A stretch of DNA of 49,136 nucleotides from Lachnospiraceae bacterium (GCA_024693845.1 JAILKJ010000019.1:1-49136), one strand, 5' to 3'; positions 7,111-16,271 are shown, counted from the first letter of the stretch. The notes: generated from the sequence alone by a model not told the origin. Program-made: numbers and translations.

Positions 7111-8853
7111 TCAACTTCTCTGTAGCTGGGCGTAGAAGCCGTCAAGCTCCATCAGGCTCTCATGGGTCCCCTGTTCAACGATGTTTCCATCCCGCATTAC
7201 CAGTATCAGGTCTGCGCTGCGGATCGTGGAAAGCCTGTGGGCCACGATAAAGGTGGTCCGACCCTCCATCATCCGGATGAAGGCGCTTTGGATCTTCATC
7301 TCCGTTCTTGTATCAATGGACGATGTCGCCTCATCCAGGATCAGCATGGGCGGCAGCGCCAGCATTACCCTTGCGATACAAAGAAGCTGCTTCTGCCCCT
7401 GGGACAGGATCCCGCCGTCCTCTCCGATCACCGTATCGTACCCGAAGGGAAGTCTTCTGATGAAGGAATCCGCGTAGGCAGCTTTGGCTGCTTCCACCAC
7501 TTCTGCTTCACCGGCATCCGGCTTACCCATCCTGATATTATCCCGGATGGTCCCACTTCGAAGCCAGGTCTCCTGGAGCACCATTCCGTAGGAGCTTCGA
7601 AGGCTCTTCCTGGTCACTTCCCGGATATTCTTTCCGTCAACGCGGATCGCGCCGCTGTCCACATCATAAAACCGCATCAACAGGTTGATCACCGTGGTTT
7701 TCCCGCAGCCGGTAGGACCCACGATGGCCACGTTCTGACCCGCTTTAACCTCCACACTGAAGTTCTCGATCAGCCTCTTTTCGGGAGTATAGGAAAAATA
7801 CACGTCCTCACATTTCACTTCCCCCTCTGCTGCCTCAAGCGCCGTCGCATCCAGCGCCTCGGGAATCTGTTTTTTCTCCCGGATCACTTCAAGGATCCTG
7901 CCGGCGCAGGCTATGGCATTCTGCAGTTCCGTCACAACGCCGCTGATCTCGTTAAAAGGCTTGGTATACTGGGTTGCGTAGCTTAAGAATACCGCCAGAA
8001 GTCCGATGGTCATTTTGCCGGCTACCACCGCATATCCGCCGCTCAGTGCTACCACAGCATATACCACGGCGTTGACAAATCTCGTACTGGGATTGACCAG
8101 GGAAGAATAAAACAATGCCTTGAGGGAGATCCCGGAAAGACGATCATTGATCTCTTCAAATCGCTCAGTCATCTTCTCTTCCTGTCCGAAGGCCTTGACC
8201 AGCTTCTCATTCCCCAGCACCTCATCGATCAGCGCAGTCTGCTCGCCCCTTACCTTGGACTGATCCTGGAACAGATCATAGGTATGACGGGCAATATAGG
8301 AGGCTACTACCAGGGAAAGCGGTGTTACGACCACCACCGCCAGTGTAATGAGCCAGGAAAGCCTGAGCATGAACAGAAGAGTTCCCAGGATCGTGAAGAT
8401 CCCAATAAAAAGCTGGGTCCCGCCAAGCATCAGACCATCAGCCACCTGATCCGCATCCGTCATGATACGGGATACCAGATCTCCTGCCGGATGCTTGTCC
8501 AGATAGGAAAGGGGCAGCTCCTGGATCCGTTTGAAGGCATCGGACCGGATATCATAAACGATCCGGTAAGCCAGATTGTTGCTGAGCACATTCATCAGCC
8601 ACTGCAGGATAGCCGTGGCACATACGATGAGACCGATCTTCGTAAGCTGAGGGATAATGACCTTCATATCTACACTGCCGGGCACAAGCAGATCGATCAG
8701 CCGCCCGATCAGAATGGGTACATAAAGGGTTCCCGCCACGCAGACCAGGGAAAGTACCAGCACACCGGCCAACATGGCATAATATCTTTTCAGATATTCT
8801 CCCAACGCTTTAAGGATCACTTTTTCTTCCGTAAAGGCAAATCTGTTTTTCAT
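7111..8853 (-). CDS. Heterodimeric ABC exporter subunit, canonical ATP site
   Basis: A protein of 580 residues: an N-terminal six-helix exporter transmembrane domain (to about residue 310) and a C-terminal ATPase domain. The ATPase shows Walker A GPTGCGKTT, a Q-loop (MVLQETWL), signature LSQGQKQLL, and Walker B MLILDEATSS with the catalytic Glu, then the H-loop VAHRLST. The ATG overlaps the stop of the upstream partner gene (ATGA), and AAGGAGGTG lies inside the end of that gene. The two subunits are about equal in length and resemble the multidrug-type pairs BmrC/BmrD and TM287/TM288. Substrate and direction (export presumed) are inferred from the family. No regulator gene is adjacent. Confidence 0.93.
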   Translation of the reverse strand: MKNRFAFTEEKVILKALGEYLKRYYAMLAGVLVLSLVCVAGTLYVPILIGRLIDLLVPGSVDMKVIIPQLTKIGLIVCATAILQWLMNVLSNNLAYRIVYDIRSDAFKRIQELPLSYLDKHPAGDLVSRIMTDADQVADGLMLGGTQLFIGIFTILGTLLFMLRLSWLITLAVVVVTPLSLVVASYIARHTYDLFQDQSKVRGEQTALIDEVLGNEKLVKAFGQEEKMTERFEEINDRLSGISLKALFYSSLVNPSTRFVNAVVYAVVALSGGYAVVAGKMTIGLLAVFLSYATQYTKPFNEISGVVTELQNAIACAGRILEVIREKKQIPEALDATALEAAEGEVKCEDVYFSYTPEKRLIENFSVEVKAGQNVAIVGPTGCGKTTVINLLMRFYDVDSGAIRVDGKNIREVTRKSLRSSYGMVLQETWLRSGTIRDNIRMGKPDAGEAEVVEAAKAAYADSFIRRLPFGYDTVIGEDGGILSQGQKQLLCIARVMLALPPMLILDEATSSIDTRTEMKIQSAFIRMMEGRTTFIVAHRLSTIRSADLILVMRDGNIVEQGTHESLMELDGFYAQLQRS

Positions 8854-10577
8854 ACAGCCACCTCCTTTACGGGCTTTTTCTGGGAATCATAGATCTCCCT
8901 GTATACCTCACAGGAATCCAGCAGCTCCTCATGCCTTCCCTGGGCCAGGATCCTGCCGTTTTCCATCACAAGGATCTTATCCGCATCCTGAACGGCGTTT
9001 GTTCTCTGGGATACGATGAAAGTCAGCGGCCTAGGCTGCATCGCTGCAATGGCTTCACGCATGGCCTTATCCGTAACCGTATCAAGTGCCGAGGAGGTGT
9101 CATCCAGGATCAGAATCGGCTTGCGGCCGATGAGAGCCCTTGCAACGGTTAGCCTCTGCTTCTGTCCGCCGGAAAGATTCCTGCCTCCCTGTTCGATCAT
9201 ACCGTCCGGTCCGCCCTTGGCTGTAACCACATCCGAAGCCTGGGCGATCCTGATCGCCTCTTCCATCTCCTCGGATGTGGCATCCTCTTTACCCCATCTG
9301 AGGTTGTCTGCGATGGAGCCGGCAAACAACACCGGCTTCTGGGGTGCAATGCCGATCAGATCCAAAAGTTCTTTGGAGGGGATATCCCTTACATCTCTTC
9401 CCTTCACTCTCACGCTGCCTTCGCTGGCCGGATAAAAACCTGCCAACAGATGGACCAGCGAGCTTTTCCCGCAGCCGGTGGGGCCGATGATACCGATGCA
9501 TTCGCCCTCGCCCGCCTCAAAGCAAAGATCCGAAAGGGCCGCATCTCCCGCTCCCTGATAAGTCAGGGATACATGATCGAATACCACAAGGGCAGTATCC
9601 GCGCTGCGTGCGCCGTCTCCCGACCGGGGTGGATCCACCTTGACGGAAAGGGCATCCGCTATCCGGTCAGCACCTGCTAACGCTTTGTTCACGGTAACTA
9701 TGAGATTAGCCAGCTTGATCAGCTCCACCAGGATCTGTGACATATAGTTATAAAGGGCAATGACCTGCCCCTGGGTCAGTATGCCTCTGCTAACCTGCAG
9801 GGCCCCTGTCCTCAGCAGAAAGATCACTCCCAGATTGACGATCACATAGGTCAACGGATTCAGCAGCCCCGAAATCCGCCCTGTTTTTTCCTGTTCCCGC
9901 AAAAGAGCCGCATTCCCTGCGCCGAATCTTCCGATCTCCTCGCTCTCCTTCACAAAGGCACGAATGACCCTTACGCCGGTCAGATTTTCGCGTACGGTTC
10001 CCGTCAGGCCGTCCACCTTCTGCTGGATCAGCTTCATCATCGGGATATGAATACTCATGATCAGAAAGACCACAGCCGAAAGGCCGAAGATCACAACCAC
10101 GAACAAAATAGCCGACCAGACATCGATGGTAAAGGCCATGATCATGGCACCAAATACCACAAAGGGAGAACGCAGCAAAAGTCGGAGGACCATGTTGACT
10201 CCGTTTTGAGCCAGGGTGATATCACCCGTCATCCGGGTGATCATGGTCGATGTACCCATCTGATCGATCTGCGTATAGGAATAACTCTGAAGGTGCTTAA
10301 AAAGTGCACTCCTTACGTTGGTGGCAAAGCCCACAGCAGCCTTGGCCGCGAAATACTGTGCCGTCACGGACACCCCAAGCCCCACTACAGCCAGCCCAAC
10401 CAGGATCAGCGTATGGGAAAGGAGATATCCCCTGCGTCCCGCCGTGATCCCCTGATCGATCATGGCTGCCACCACCAAAGGCACCAGCAGCTCCAGAATC
10501 GCTTCCAGCATCTTAAAAAGCGGCGACAGGATACATTCCCGCCGGTATTCTTTCAGATATGGCAATAGTTTTTTCAT
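8850..10577 (-). CDS. Heterodimeric ABC exporter subunit, degenerate ATP site
   Basis: A protein of 575 residues with the same layout as its partner: six transmembrane helices, then an ATPase domain with Walker A GPTGCGKSS, signature NLSGGQKQRL, Walker B ILILDDTSSALD and VSQRTNA in place of the usual H-loop histidine. Both the catalytic Glu (Asp here) and the H-loop His (Gln here) are changed. This is the expected pattern for the non-hydrolysing site of asymmetric heterodimeric exporters, so it is not a sign of decay. It is the promoter-proximal gene, and its start at 10577 follows AGGGA. It runs away from the HAD phosphatase gene at 10642, and the 64 nt between them must hold both promoters. 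Confidence 0.93.
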   Translation of the reverse strand: MKKLLPYLKEYRRECILSPLFKMLEAILELLVPLVVAAMIDQGITAGRRGYLLSHTLILVGLAVVGLGVSVTAQYFAAKAAVGFATNVRSALFKHLQSYSYTQIDQMGTSTMITRMTGDITLAQNGVNMVLRLLLRSPFVVFGAMIMAFTIDVWSAILFVVVIFGLSAVVFLIMSIHIPMMKLIQQKVDGLTGTVRENLTGVRVIRAFVKESEEIGRFGAGNAALLREQEKTGRISGLLNPLTYVIVNLGVIFLLRTGALQVSRGILTQGQVIALYNYMSQILVELIKLANLIVTVNKALAGADRIADALSVKVDPPRSGDGARSADTALVVFDHVSLTYQGAGDAALSDLCFEAGEGECIGIIGPTGCGKSSLVHLLAGFYPASEGSVRVKGRDVRDIPSKELLDLIGIAPQKPVLFAGSIADNLRWGKEDATSEEMEEAIRIAQASDVVTAKGGPDGMIEQGGRNLSGGQKQRLTVARALIGRKPILILDDTSSALDTVTDKAMREAIAAMQPRPLTFIVSQRTNAVQDADKILVMENGRILAQGRHEELLDSCEVYREIYDSQKKPVKEVAV

Positions 10578-10641
10578 CTTGTTCCCTTTCTCCGACTGTG
10601 ATAGGATAAGACTGCCTATTCACTTTACGAAGGAGTAACTT

Positions 10642-11481
10642 ATGTCTTTTTCAGGAAAAATACTGTTTACGGATATCGACGGCACCCTGCTTCAAAGCGA
10701 CCAGACCATCTCCGATGAGACCGCACGCCTTTTGGATGCGCTGGCAACAGCAGGGCACAGCTTTGTCCTTGCTTCGGGAAGGCCCCTCGGAAGCATTCTG
10801 AAGGTCTATTCCTATCTGACAAGCCGGATGACGGCCTCCTTTTCAAAGGCCTTTATCATCGCCAATAACGGGGCACAGATCTATGACTGTCTCCTTGACA
10901 GAACCATCTACGAGACCCGTCTTCCCATAGAGCTAGTCGATACCCTGCAGGATATCGCAGAGGAAATGAGAGTCCACCTGCAGACCTATACCGATGAGAA
11001 GATCGTCTGCACCCGGGATGACGACGAAACCCGCTCCTATACAAGCCGCATCATCCTTCCGGTGATCCTTTCCGATCGTCTTGCGGACGCCCTGGACAAG
11101 CCTCCCTATAAGATGCTTGCCATGTCACTGAAGGGAAGCGACTATCTGATGCCCTTCCGCCGGAGGGTCTCGGATGAATTTTCCGATTCGATCCACTGTA
11201 TCTTTTCCGGTCCCGGCTATCTGGAGATCATCCCCAAAGAAGCGGACAAAGGAAATGCTCTGCGTTTTGTGACAGAGCATTTACAACTTCCTATACAAAA
11301 TACTTATGCGGCAGGTGACTCGGAAAACGATCTATCCATGCTGCTGGCAGCTCATAACGGTTATGCCATGATAAACGCCGATGAGCAGGTACGATCGGCC
11401 TGCAGGCTCGTGACCTCACGCACGAATAACGAGGGCGGGATCGACGAGATCCTCAAGGCCATGCTCGATATCACTTCTTAG
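10642..11481 (+). CDS. Cof-type HAD family hydrolase
   Basis: A protein of 279 residues. Motif I is LFTDIDGTLL with the nucleophile and acid Asp pair, motif II is FVLASGRP, a Lys lies in EADKGNALRFV, and motif IV is GDSENDLSML. The cap of about 100 residues lies between motifs II and III (type C2B). Such enzymes dephosphorylate sugar phosphates, flavin precursors or phosphorylated vitamins; the substrate is not evident. AAGGAG precedes the ATG. Its 3' end overlaps the end of the convergent esterase gene by 11 nt. Confidence 0.92.
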   Translation: MSFSGKILFTDIDGTLLQSDQTISDETARLLDALATAGHSFVLASGRPLGSILKVYSYLTSRMTASFSKAFIIANNGAQIYDCLLDRTIYETRLPIELVDTLQDIAEEMRVHLQTYTDEKIVCTRDDDETRSYTSRIILPVILSDRLADALDKPPYKMLAMSLKGSDYLMPFRRRVSDEFSDSIHCIFSGPGYLEIIPKEADKGNALRFVTEHLQLPIQNTYAAGDSENDLSMLLAAHNGYAMINADEQVRSACRLVTSRTNNEGGIDEILKAMLDITS

Positions 11482-12559
11482 AATGCTTTTTGGCATATTT
11501 ACCGGCGGTGTTGCCTGCCTTCTCACCCACCTTGTTCAGGGCCTTCTGGTTCAGATGCACAACATCCGCATAGTAGTTTAATTTGTTACTCATATTGGAA
11601 GCTGCATTCGTAGCCAGGATGAAATCCTTGTTCTTCTTGCAGAGCTTCTTCTGGGCCGATTTGATGGTATTGCTCTCGCCCGGAACACCCAGCTGATCAG
11701 CGATCTTGATGACGAACATCTTCTCGGCGCCCTGCTTCTTGAGCTTCTTCCAGATCTTCTTCATGTTCTTGATATAGGTGTCCCCGGATACCTTATACAT
11801 TGCATCGGACTCTCCCTGATACCACAGAACATAAATGTGACGAACCTTGATCCCGTTCTTCTTAAGGTACTTTTTGGCATTCTTCAGACGCTTGCAGGTC
11901 TGGGTCAGCATGCCCTCCTTAAGCCAGTGCTTCGTGGTGGTACCGCCCCATGCCGCGGGAATGCCGACGATGGGCACCTTGGTATACTTATAGTAAGCCT
12001 TGGCAAAGGAAGAACACAGGGTTCCGTTTCCGCTCATGTATTTACCGTTGACCATACGCGCCCTGTTAACACCGTTACCGAAGGGCTCCTGCATGGGAAG
12101 AAGCTTTCTGTCATCTCCCTGTGCCAGGTTGTATTCGTAAGCCGTTCCCTTTGTGGGGATCGGTGCTGCGATATAATCGCCGCCGGCGCCCGCCATATTA
12201 CTCTGTCCTGCAAAAACAATAATGTCAACGCTGTCGCCGATCACTACATCATATACGGTCTTCACACCGTTTACCGTCATGGATACCTTTGTCTCACCGG
12301 CCTTGATGCCCTTCATCTGACCATAGCCGTTGATGGTGACAATGGAAGGATCCTCGCTGACGAACTCCACATAATTGGTATTCTGAAGCGTGAGCATTCT
12401 CTGCTCCGTGGGAAGCATATGGATCTTGGTCTTAACATTGATCACCTTTGTAACCTCTGCCTCATCCGCTGCACGGACGACAGTGGGAAGCAAAAATGCC
12501 AGCATCAGCGTGATGACCATGATACCTATTCTGACGGACATTTTTTTCATCTGTTTCAT
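11471..12559 (-). CDS. Secreted SGNH/sialate O-acetylesterase-like esterase with N-terminal Ig-like domain
   Basis: A protein of 362 residues. A signal peptide occupies about residues 1-30 (hydrophobic IGIMVITLMLAFLLPTVVRA, cut after A-A-D). Residues 32-110 look like a bacterial Ig-like group 2 domain. The catalytic domain starts with IIVFAGQSNMAGAGG: the G-Q-S-N motif supplies the nucleophile Ser. It continues with HIYVLWYQGESDA and ends with a His in DVVHLNQKALNKVG, together the blocks of the DUF303 carbohydrate acetylesterase fold. It probably removes acetyl groups from plant or host glycans outside the cell. The C-terminus is Lys-rich and has no sorting signal. AAGGAG precedes the start. 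Confidence 0.87.
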   Translation of the reverse strand: MKQMKKMSVRIGIMVITLMLAFLLPTVVRAADEAEVTKVINVKTKIHMLPTEQRMLTLQNTNYVEFVSEDPSIVTINGYGQMKGIKAGETKVSMTVNGVKTVYDVVIGDSVDIIVFAGQSNMAGAGGDYIAAPIPTKGTAYEYNLAQGDDRKLLPMQEPFGNGVNRARMVNGKYMSGNGTLCSSFAKAYYKYTKVPIVGIPAAWGGTTTKHWLKEGMLTQTCKRLKNAKKYLKKNGIKVRHIYVLWYQGESDAMYKVSGDTYIKNMKKIWKKLKKQGAEKMFVIKIADQLGVPGESNTIKSAQKKLCKKNKDFILATNAASNMSNKLNYYADVVHLNQKALNKVGEKAGNTAGKYAKKHSKK

Positions 12560-12583
12560 GAATGATCTCCTTCAATAACAATA

Positions 12584-12616
12584 CCCCCAACGGACCACAG
12601 CTGCATCCGTTGGGGG
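12584..12616 (-). terminator. Terminator of the infC-rpmI-rplT operon
   Basis: An 11-bp stem CCCCCAACGGA / TCCGTTGGGGG with an 11-nt loop, located 14 nt after the rplT stop. The tract after it is TATTGTTATTG, a weak U run. It lies close upstream of the esterase start. Confidence 0.75.
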
Positions 12617-12629
12617 ATCAGTTTACGAT

Positions 12630-12986
12630 TTAGGCAATCTTGGATTTTGCGATCTCAGCAAGCTGGGAAAAACCGTTGGCATCATTAACTGCCATCTCTG
12701 CCAGCATCTTACGATTGATATCGATCTCGGCAAGCTTCAAGCCGTACATAAATCTGCTGTAGGAAAGACCGTTCAGTCTGGCTGCCGCATTGATACGTGC
12801 GATCCAGAGCTGTCTCATCTGGCGCTTTCTCTCTTTACGACCGGCGTAAGAGGATGCAAGTGCTCTCATTACGGACTGCTTGGCGATCCTGTACTGATTG
12901 GAGCGGGCACCTCTGTAACCCTTTGCTAACTTTAATACTCTGTTATGTTTCTTCTTTGCGTTTAAACCGCCTTTAATACGTGCCAT
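12630..12986 (-). CDS. rplT: 50S ribosomal protein L20
   Basis: A protein of 118 residues, the standard length for L20. The basic N-terminal helix that binds 23S rRNA reads ARIKGGLNAKKKHNRVLKLA, with KGYRGARSNQYRIAKQ after it and the globular C-terminal half RINAAARLNGLSYSRFMYGL. In Firmicutes L20 represses its own operon by binding the infC leader, so this gene is the likely feedback regulator of the leader at 13731-13908. AGGAGGAAT precedes the ATG. Last gene before the terminator. Confidence 0.98.
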   Translation of the reverse strand: MARIKGGLNAKKKHNRVLKLAKGYRGARSNQYRIAKQSVMRALASSYAGRKERKRQMRQLWIARINAAARLNGLSYSRFMYGLKLAEIDINRKMLAEMAVNDANGFSQLAEIAKSKIA

Positions 12987-13008
12987 TTATCTATTCCTCC
13001 TAACTAAC

Positions 13009-13206
13009 TTATAAGTACGGTGTCAGCTTCTTCATTACCTTTGCATTCGTAGCATCCGTAATGGTGGCCTTACGAAGATTTCTCTTGGTCTTTGCTGACT
13101 TCTTGGTTAAAATATGACGCTTATAAGCTTTATTTCTCTTAAGTTTACCCGTCCCTGTCAGTTTGAAGCGCTTAGCTGCTGCTCTTTTTGTTTTTACCTT
13201 CGGCAT
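13009..13206 (-). CDS. rpmI: 50S ribosomal protein L35
   Basis: A protein of 65 residues, typical for L35: [20 protein letters not shown], then [22 protein letters not shown]. It is strongly basic. It sits in the conserved infC-rpmI-rplT order with AGGAGG in front and 22 nt to rplT. Structural component of the large subunit. Confidence 0.98.
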   Translation of the reverse strand: MPKVKTKRAAAKRFKLTGTGKLKRNKAYKRHILTKKSAKTKRNLRKATITDATNAKVMKKLTPYL

Positions 13207-13223
13207 TGTTTCTTCCTCCTAAT

Positions 13224-13730
13224 CTACTTTTTTTCTGTAAGCACGATGTGCATCGTCCTGCCTTCAACCTTGGCAGGCTTCTCAACGACTGCCACCTCTT
13301 CGAGTGCCTGGGCGAAATCGTCCAAAATGTGCTTACTGGTATTCATGTGTGCCATCTCTCTACCCCGGAAACGCAGAGTAACCTTCACTCTGTCTCCCTT
13401 AGCCAGGAATTTCTTGGCAGCGTTCACCTTGGTATTAAGGTCATTCGTGTCGATATTGGGCGACAGTCTGATCTCCTTAAGCTCAACGATCTTCTGCTTC
13501 TTCTTGGCTTCCTTTTCTTTCCGGCTCTGCTCATAGCGGAACTTCCCGTAATCGACGATCTTGCAGACCGGCGGTTTAGCCGTAGGTGCGATCTTCACCA
13601 GATCCAGACCTGCTTCGTCTGCCAGATTCTGTGCTTCCTTGGCTGACATGATGCCAAGCTGCTCACCGTCTTCACCGATCACTCTGACCTCGCGGTCGCG
13701 GATCTGTCCGTTAATACTTAATTCGCTGAT
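13224..13730 (-). CDS. infC: Translation initiation factor IF-3, AUC start codon
   Basis: A protein of 168 residues with both IF3 domains: the N-domain NGQIRDREVRVIGEDGEQLG, the linker helix rich in Lys/Glu, and the C-domain VKVTLRFRGREMAHMNTSKH. GGAGGTG (13738-13744) sits 6 nt before ATC at 13728-13730, and ISELSINGQIRD then begins at the expected place. The in-frame ATG at 13745 contains the Shine-Dalgarno sequence itself and cannot be the start. An AUU/AUC start is the known hallmark of infC and lets IF3, which rejects non-standard starts, limit its own synthesis. First gene of infC-rpmI-rplT. Confidence 0.95.
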   Translation of the reverse strand: MSELSINGQIRDREVRVIGEDGEQLGIMSAKEAQNLADEAGLDLVKIAPTAKPPVCKIVDYGKFRYEQSRKEKEAKKKQKIVELKEIRLSPNIDTNDLNTKVNAAKKFLAKGDRVKVTLRFRGREMAHMNTSKHILDDFAQALEEVAVVEKPAKVEGRTMHIVLTEKK

Positions 13731-13908
13731 AGAAAACACCTCCATTACATAAGAAAAGTGGATACGCACAGTATCCACTTAATTCCGTAAGCAAACGGCA
13801 TTATGCCGGTTTGATGCTGTATGGGAACGCCTGTCAGCTGCCGCAGCGCCACAGGGTGAGAGCGGATACTCTGCTTGATCTTGCACATATGATTTCACAT
13901 GCTTTGTT
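13731..13908 (-). promoter_or_regulatory. infC leader, probable L20 autoregulatory element with attenuator hairpin
   Basis: About 170 nt of untranslated leader separate the promoter from infC. Just before the ribosome site is a perfect 10-bp hairpin AAGTGGATAC/GTATCCACTT (13756-13780, 5-nt loop) followed by TTTTCTT, which resembles an attenuator. The upstream part contains AAACCGG and GGCGCTGCGGCAGC segments able to form competing stems. In Bacillus and relatives the leader of this operon binds L20 and terminates transcription. The position and terminator match that model, but I could not fold the RNA. Confidence 0.6.
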
Positions 13909-13937
13909 AGATTACCACATCAAACCGGTTTTGTCAA
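13909..13937 (-). promoter_or_regulatory. Promoter of infC-rpmI-rplT
   Basis: TTGACA (13932-13937), 17 nt, TAATCT (13909-13914), located immediately after the thrS stop codon. Confidence 0.75.
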
Positions 13938-13944
13938 TGCGGTT

Positions 13945-16005
13945 TTATTTCTTTTTTTCCTCCTCGGGAAGCTCTACGCGGATCTCCTTGGTGCGGATCT
14001 CCTCCACGATCTGATCCCTGAACTCGGAAAGAGGCTTCTGTCCTTCGTTTCCTTCGTAGCGGCTCCTTACGGATACCAGTCCCTGCTCCTGCTCCTGCTG
14101 ACCTACCACCAGCATGTAGGGAACCTTTTCGAGTCTTGCCTCACGGATCTTAAAGCCGATCTTCTCGGAGCGGTTATCCACGGTCACATCCACACCGGCC
14201 ACTGCCAGCTCCTTGCGAACGCTTTCCGCATAGTCTGCGAACTTCTCGGAGATGGGAAGGATACGAACCTGCTCGGGACACAGCCAGGTGGGGAATTTGC
14301 CTGCATAGTGCTCGATCAGCCATGCAAGGGTTCTCTCGTAGCAGCCCATGGAGGTCCTGTGAATGATGTAGGGACGCTTTTTCTCACCGTTGGCATCGAT
14401 GTAGTACATATCATAACGCTCTGCCAGGAACATATCCAGCTGGATGGTGATCATCGTATCCTCTTTGCCGTATACGTTCTTAGCCTGGATATCCAGCTTG
14501 GGGCCATAGAAGGCAGCCTCGCCGTCCTCCTCGGTATAGTCAAGGCCGATATCATCCAGGATCACGCGCATGGCATCCTGTACCTTATCCCAGTCCTCGG
14601 CGGTGCCGAGATACTTGCCCGGGTTGGCAGGATCCCACTTGCTCATACGATAGGTCACATCATCCTCCAGACCCAGGGTGGTCAGACAGTACTTGGCCAG
14701 CTTTACGCAGTTCTTGAACTCGTCTGTGATCTGCTCGGGTGTACATACCAGATGTCCCTCGGAGATGGTAAACTGACGCACACGAGTCAGACCGTGCATC
14801 TCGCCGGAATCCTCATTACGGAACAGCGTGGAGGTCTCACCCATACGATAGGGAAGATCCCTGTAGCTTCTCTGTTTTGCCTTGTAAACGAAATACTGGA
14901 AGGGGCAGGTCATGGGACGAAGGGCCATTACCTCTCTTCCGTCCTTATCCGTATAAACCTTATCCTGGGCATTTTTCATAGCAACGGAGGTATCGCTGTA
15001 AAGCTTCTGATCCTCCAGCGCATCTGTCTCGCTCATCAGGTCATCGTTGAGAACGAACATACCGTCCTTATAGTGGAACCAGTGATCGGAAAGCTTATAG
15101 AGATTGGACTTGGCCATCAGAGGCGTTCTCGTACGCACATAGCCCCACTCCTTATCCTCCAGATCCTCGATCCAGCGCTGCATCTTCTGAATGATCTTGG
15201 TACCCTTGGGCATGAACAGCGGAAGTCCCTGGCCGATGACGTCAACGGTGGTGAACAGCTCCATCTCGCGGCCGAGACGGTTGTGATCGCGAAGCTTGAT
15301 ATCCTCCAGATGTGCCAGATAGGCATCCAGCTCCTCCTTCTTGGCAAAAACCGTACCGTAGATACGCTGCAGTCTCGCCTTATCGGAATCGCCTCTCCAG
15401 TAAGCCATGGACGAGGAGATCAGCTTGAAGGCCTTAATGCCCTTCGTGCTCATCATATGGGGGCCCGCACACAGGTCCACAAATCCTTTCTGGTCATAGA
15501 AAGAGATCTCCGCATCCTCGGGCAGATCCTGAATAAGCTCCACCTTGTAGGGCTCGCCCTTTTCCTCCATCAGTTTGATTGCCTCGTCTCTGGGAAGGGT
15601 GAACCTGGTCAGCTCATTGCCTTCCTTGATGATCTTCTTCATCTCTGCTTCCAAGTTGTCCAGATCCTCTCTGGAAAAAGGCTCCGCATCGAAGTCATAG
15701 TAAAAACCCTCGTCGATAGCGGGTCCGATGGCGCATTTGGCATTCGGGAAAAGACGCTTAACCGCCTCTGCCAGGATATGGGACGTGGTATGGCGCAGAA
15801 CGCGGAGTCCCTCCTCATCCCGGAGCGTCAGGATAGCCAGCTCACAATCCTCGGAAAGCTCGGTCCGAAGATCCATGACCTTTCCGTCCACCAGTCCTGC
15901 GCAGGCTGCCCGTGCCAGACCCTCGCTGATATCCTTGGCGATGTCCAGGATCGTCATAGCGCCTGCATACTCTTTGCTGCTGCCGTCTTTAAGCGTAATC
16001 TTCAT
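13945..16005 (-). CDS. thrS: Threonine--tRNA ligase
   Basis: A protein of 686 residues, somewhat longer than the usual 640. The N-terminal TGS domain starts at residue 1, the editing domain carries HTTSHILAEAVKRLFP (H-x3-H), and the class II catalytic core follows. The zinc-site Cys lies in RPMTCPFQYF, where the common enzyme has NCPGH. The His of SEGHLVC and the third His near IEHYAGKFPTWL complete the site. Motif 2 (FRNEDSGEMHGLTRVRQF) and a C-terminal anticodon domain are intact. AAGGAGGTAA precedes ATG. Control by the T-box at 16032-16271 is clear. The MTCPFQ variant marks a separate clostridial ThrRS lineage. Confidence 0.97.
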   Translation of the reverse strand: MKITLKDGSSKEYAGAMTILDIAKDISEGLARAACAGLVDGKVMDLRTELSEDCELAILTLRDEEGLRVLRHTTSHILAEAVKRLFPNAKCAIGPAIDEGFYYDFDAEPFSREDLDNLEAEMKKIIKEGNELTRFTLPRDEAIKLMEEKGEPYKVELIQDLPEDAEISFYDQKGFVDLCAGPHMMSTKGIKAFKLISSSMAYWRGDSDKARLQRIYGTVFAKKEELDAYLAHLEDIKLRDHNRLGREMELFTTVDVIGQGLPLFMPKGTKIIQKMQRWIEDLEDKEWGYVRTRTPLMAKSNLYKLSDHWFHYKDGMFVLNDDLMSETDALEDQKLYSDTSVAMKNAQDKVYTDKDGREVMALRPMTCPFQYFVYKAKQRSYRDLPYRMGETSTLFRNEDSGEMHGLTRVRQFTISEGHLVCTPEQITDEFKNCVKLAKYCLTTLGLEDDVTYRMSKWDPANPGKYLGTAEDWDKVQDAMRVILDDIGLDYTEEDGEAAFYGPKLDIQAKNVYGKEDTMITIQLDMFLAERYDMYYIDANGEKKRPYIIHRTSMGCYERTLAWLIEHYAGKFPTWLCPEQVRILPISEKFADYAESVRKELAVAGVDVTVDNRSEKIGFKIREARLEKVPYMLVVGQQEQEQGLVSVRSRYEGNEGQKPLSEFRDQIVEEIRTKEIRVELPEEEKKK

Positions 16006-16031
16006 GCTGTTTACCTCCTTTGTTTTCCATT

Positions 16032-16271
16032 AAAAAAGTCCCCGACATACTCTTGTATGCCAGGGACGTAATATACGCGGTTCCACCCTGCTTCTTCCCA
16101 AATTGCGGGAAGCACTCATTTGAAACAGACTCCGAGGTGGTCTTCAAACTGCGGCCTGATAGATATCTTTCAGCACCCTCACGGGGATATCCTCTCTGGA
16201 AAAGGTCATTGCAGCCCTACTCTTCTCATCAACGTCTTCCGTATGCGGTTGTTCCATATAGGGTTGGATTA
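16032..16271 (-). promoter_or_regulatory. T-box leader of thrS with Thr (ACC) specifier
   Basis: On the minus strand the leader shows the stem I landmark GAAGAGTAG and an AGAGAG bulge region, then a specifier loop TGAAGACCACC with ACC at 16139-16141. The conserved T-box AGGGTGGAACCGCG lies at 16076-16089, followed by the terminator GTCCCTGGCATAC/GTATGTCGGGGAC and TTTTTT at 16032-16066. Uncharged tRNA-Thr would pair with ACC and with the GGTGG of the T-box and prevent termination. The specifier is assigned by position. Confidence 0.93.

Noticed and set aside
6660-7145. A 161-codon minus-strand open frame across the tRNA and hairpin block
   Set aside because: It runs through the tRNA and its terminator, has no ribosome site, and is caused by the rarity of stop codons in GC-rich DNA.
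8850-10577. Loss of the catalytic Glu and H-loop His as a sign of gene decay
   Set aside because: This is the regular pattern of one subunit in heterodimeric ABC exporters, and the partner is canonical.
14308-16071. A long plus-strand frame (587 codons) inside thrS and the T-box
   Set aside because: It is antisense to thrS, follows the codon bias of the real gene, and has no ribosome site.
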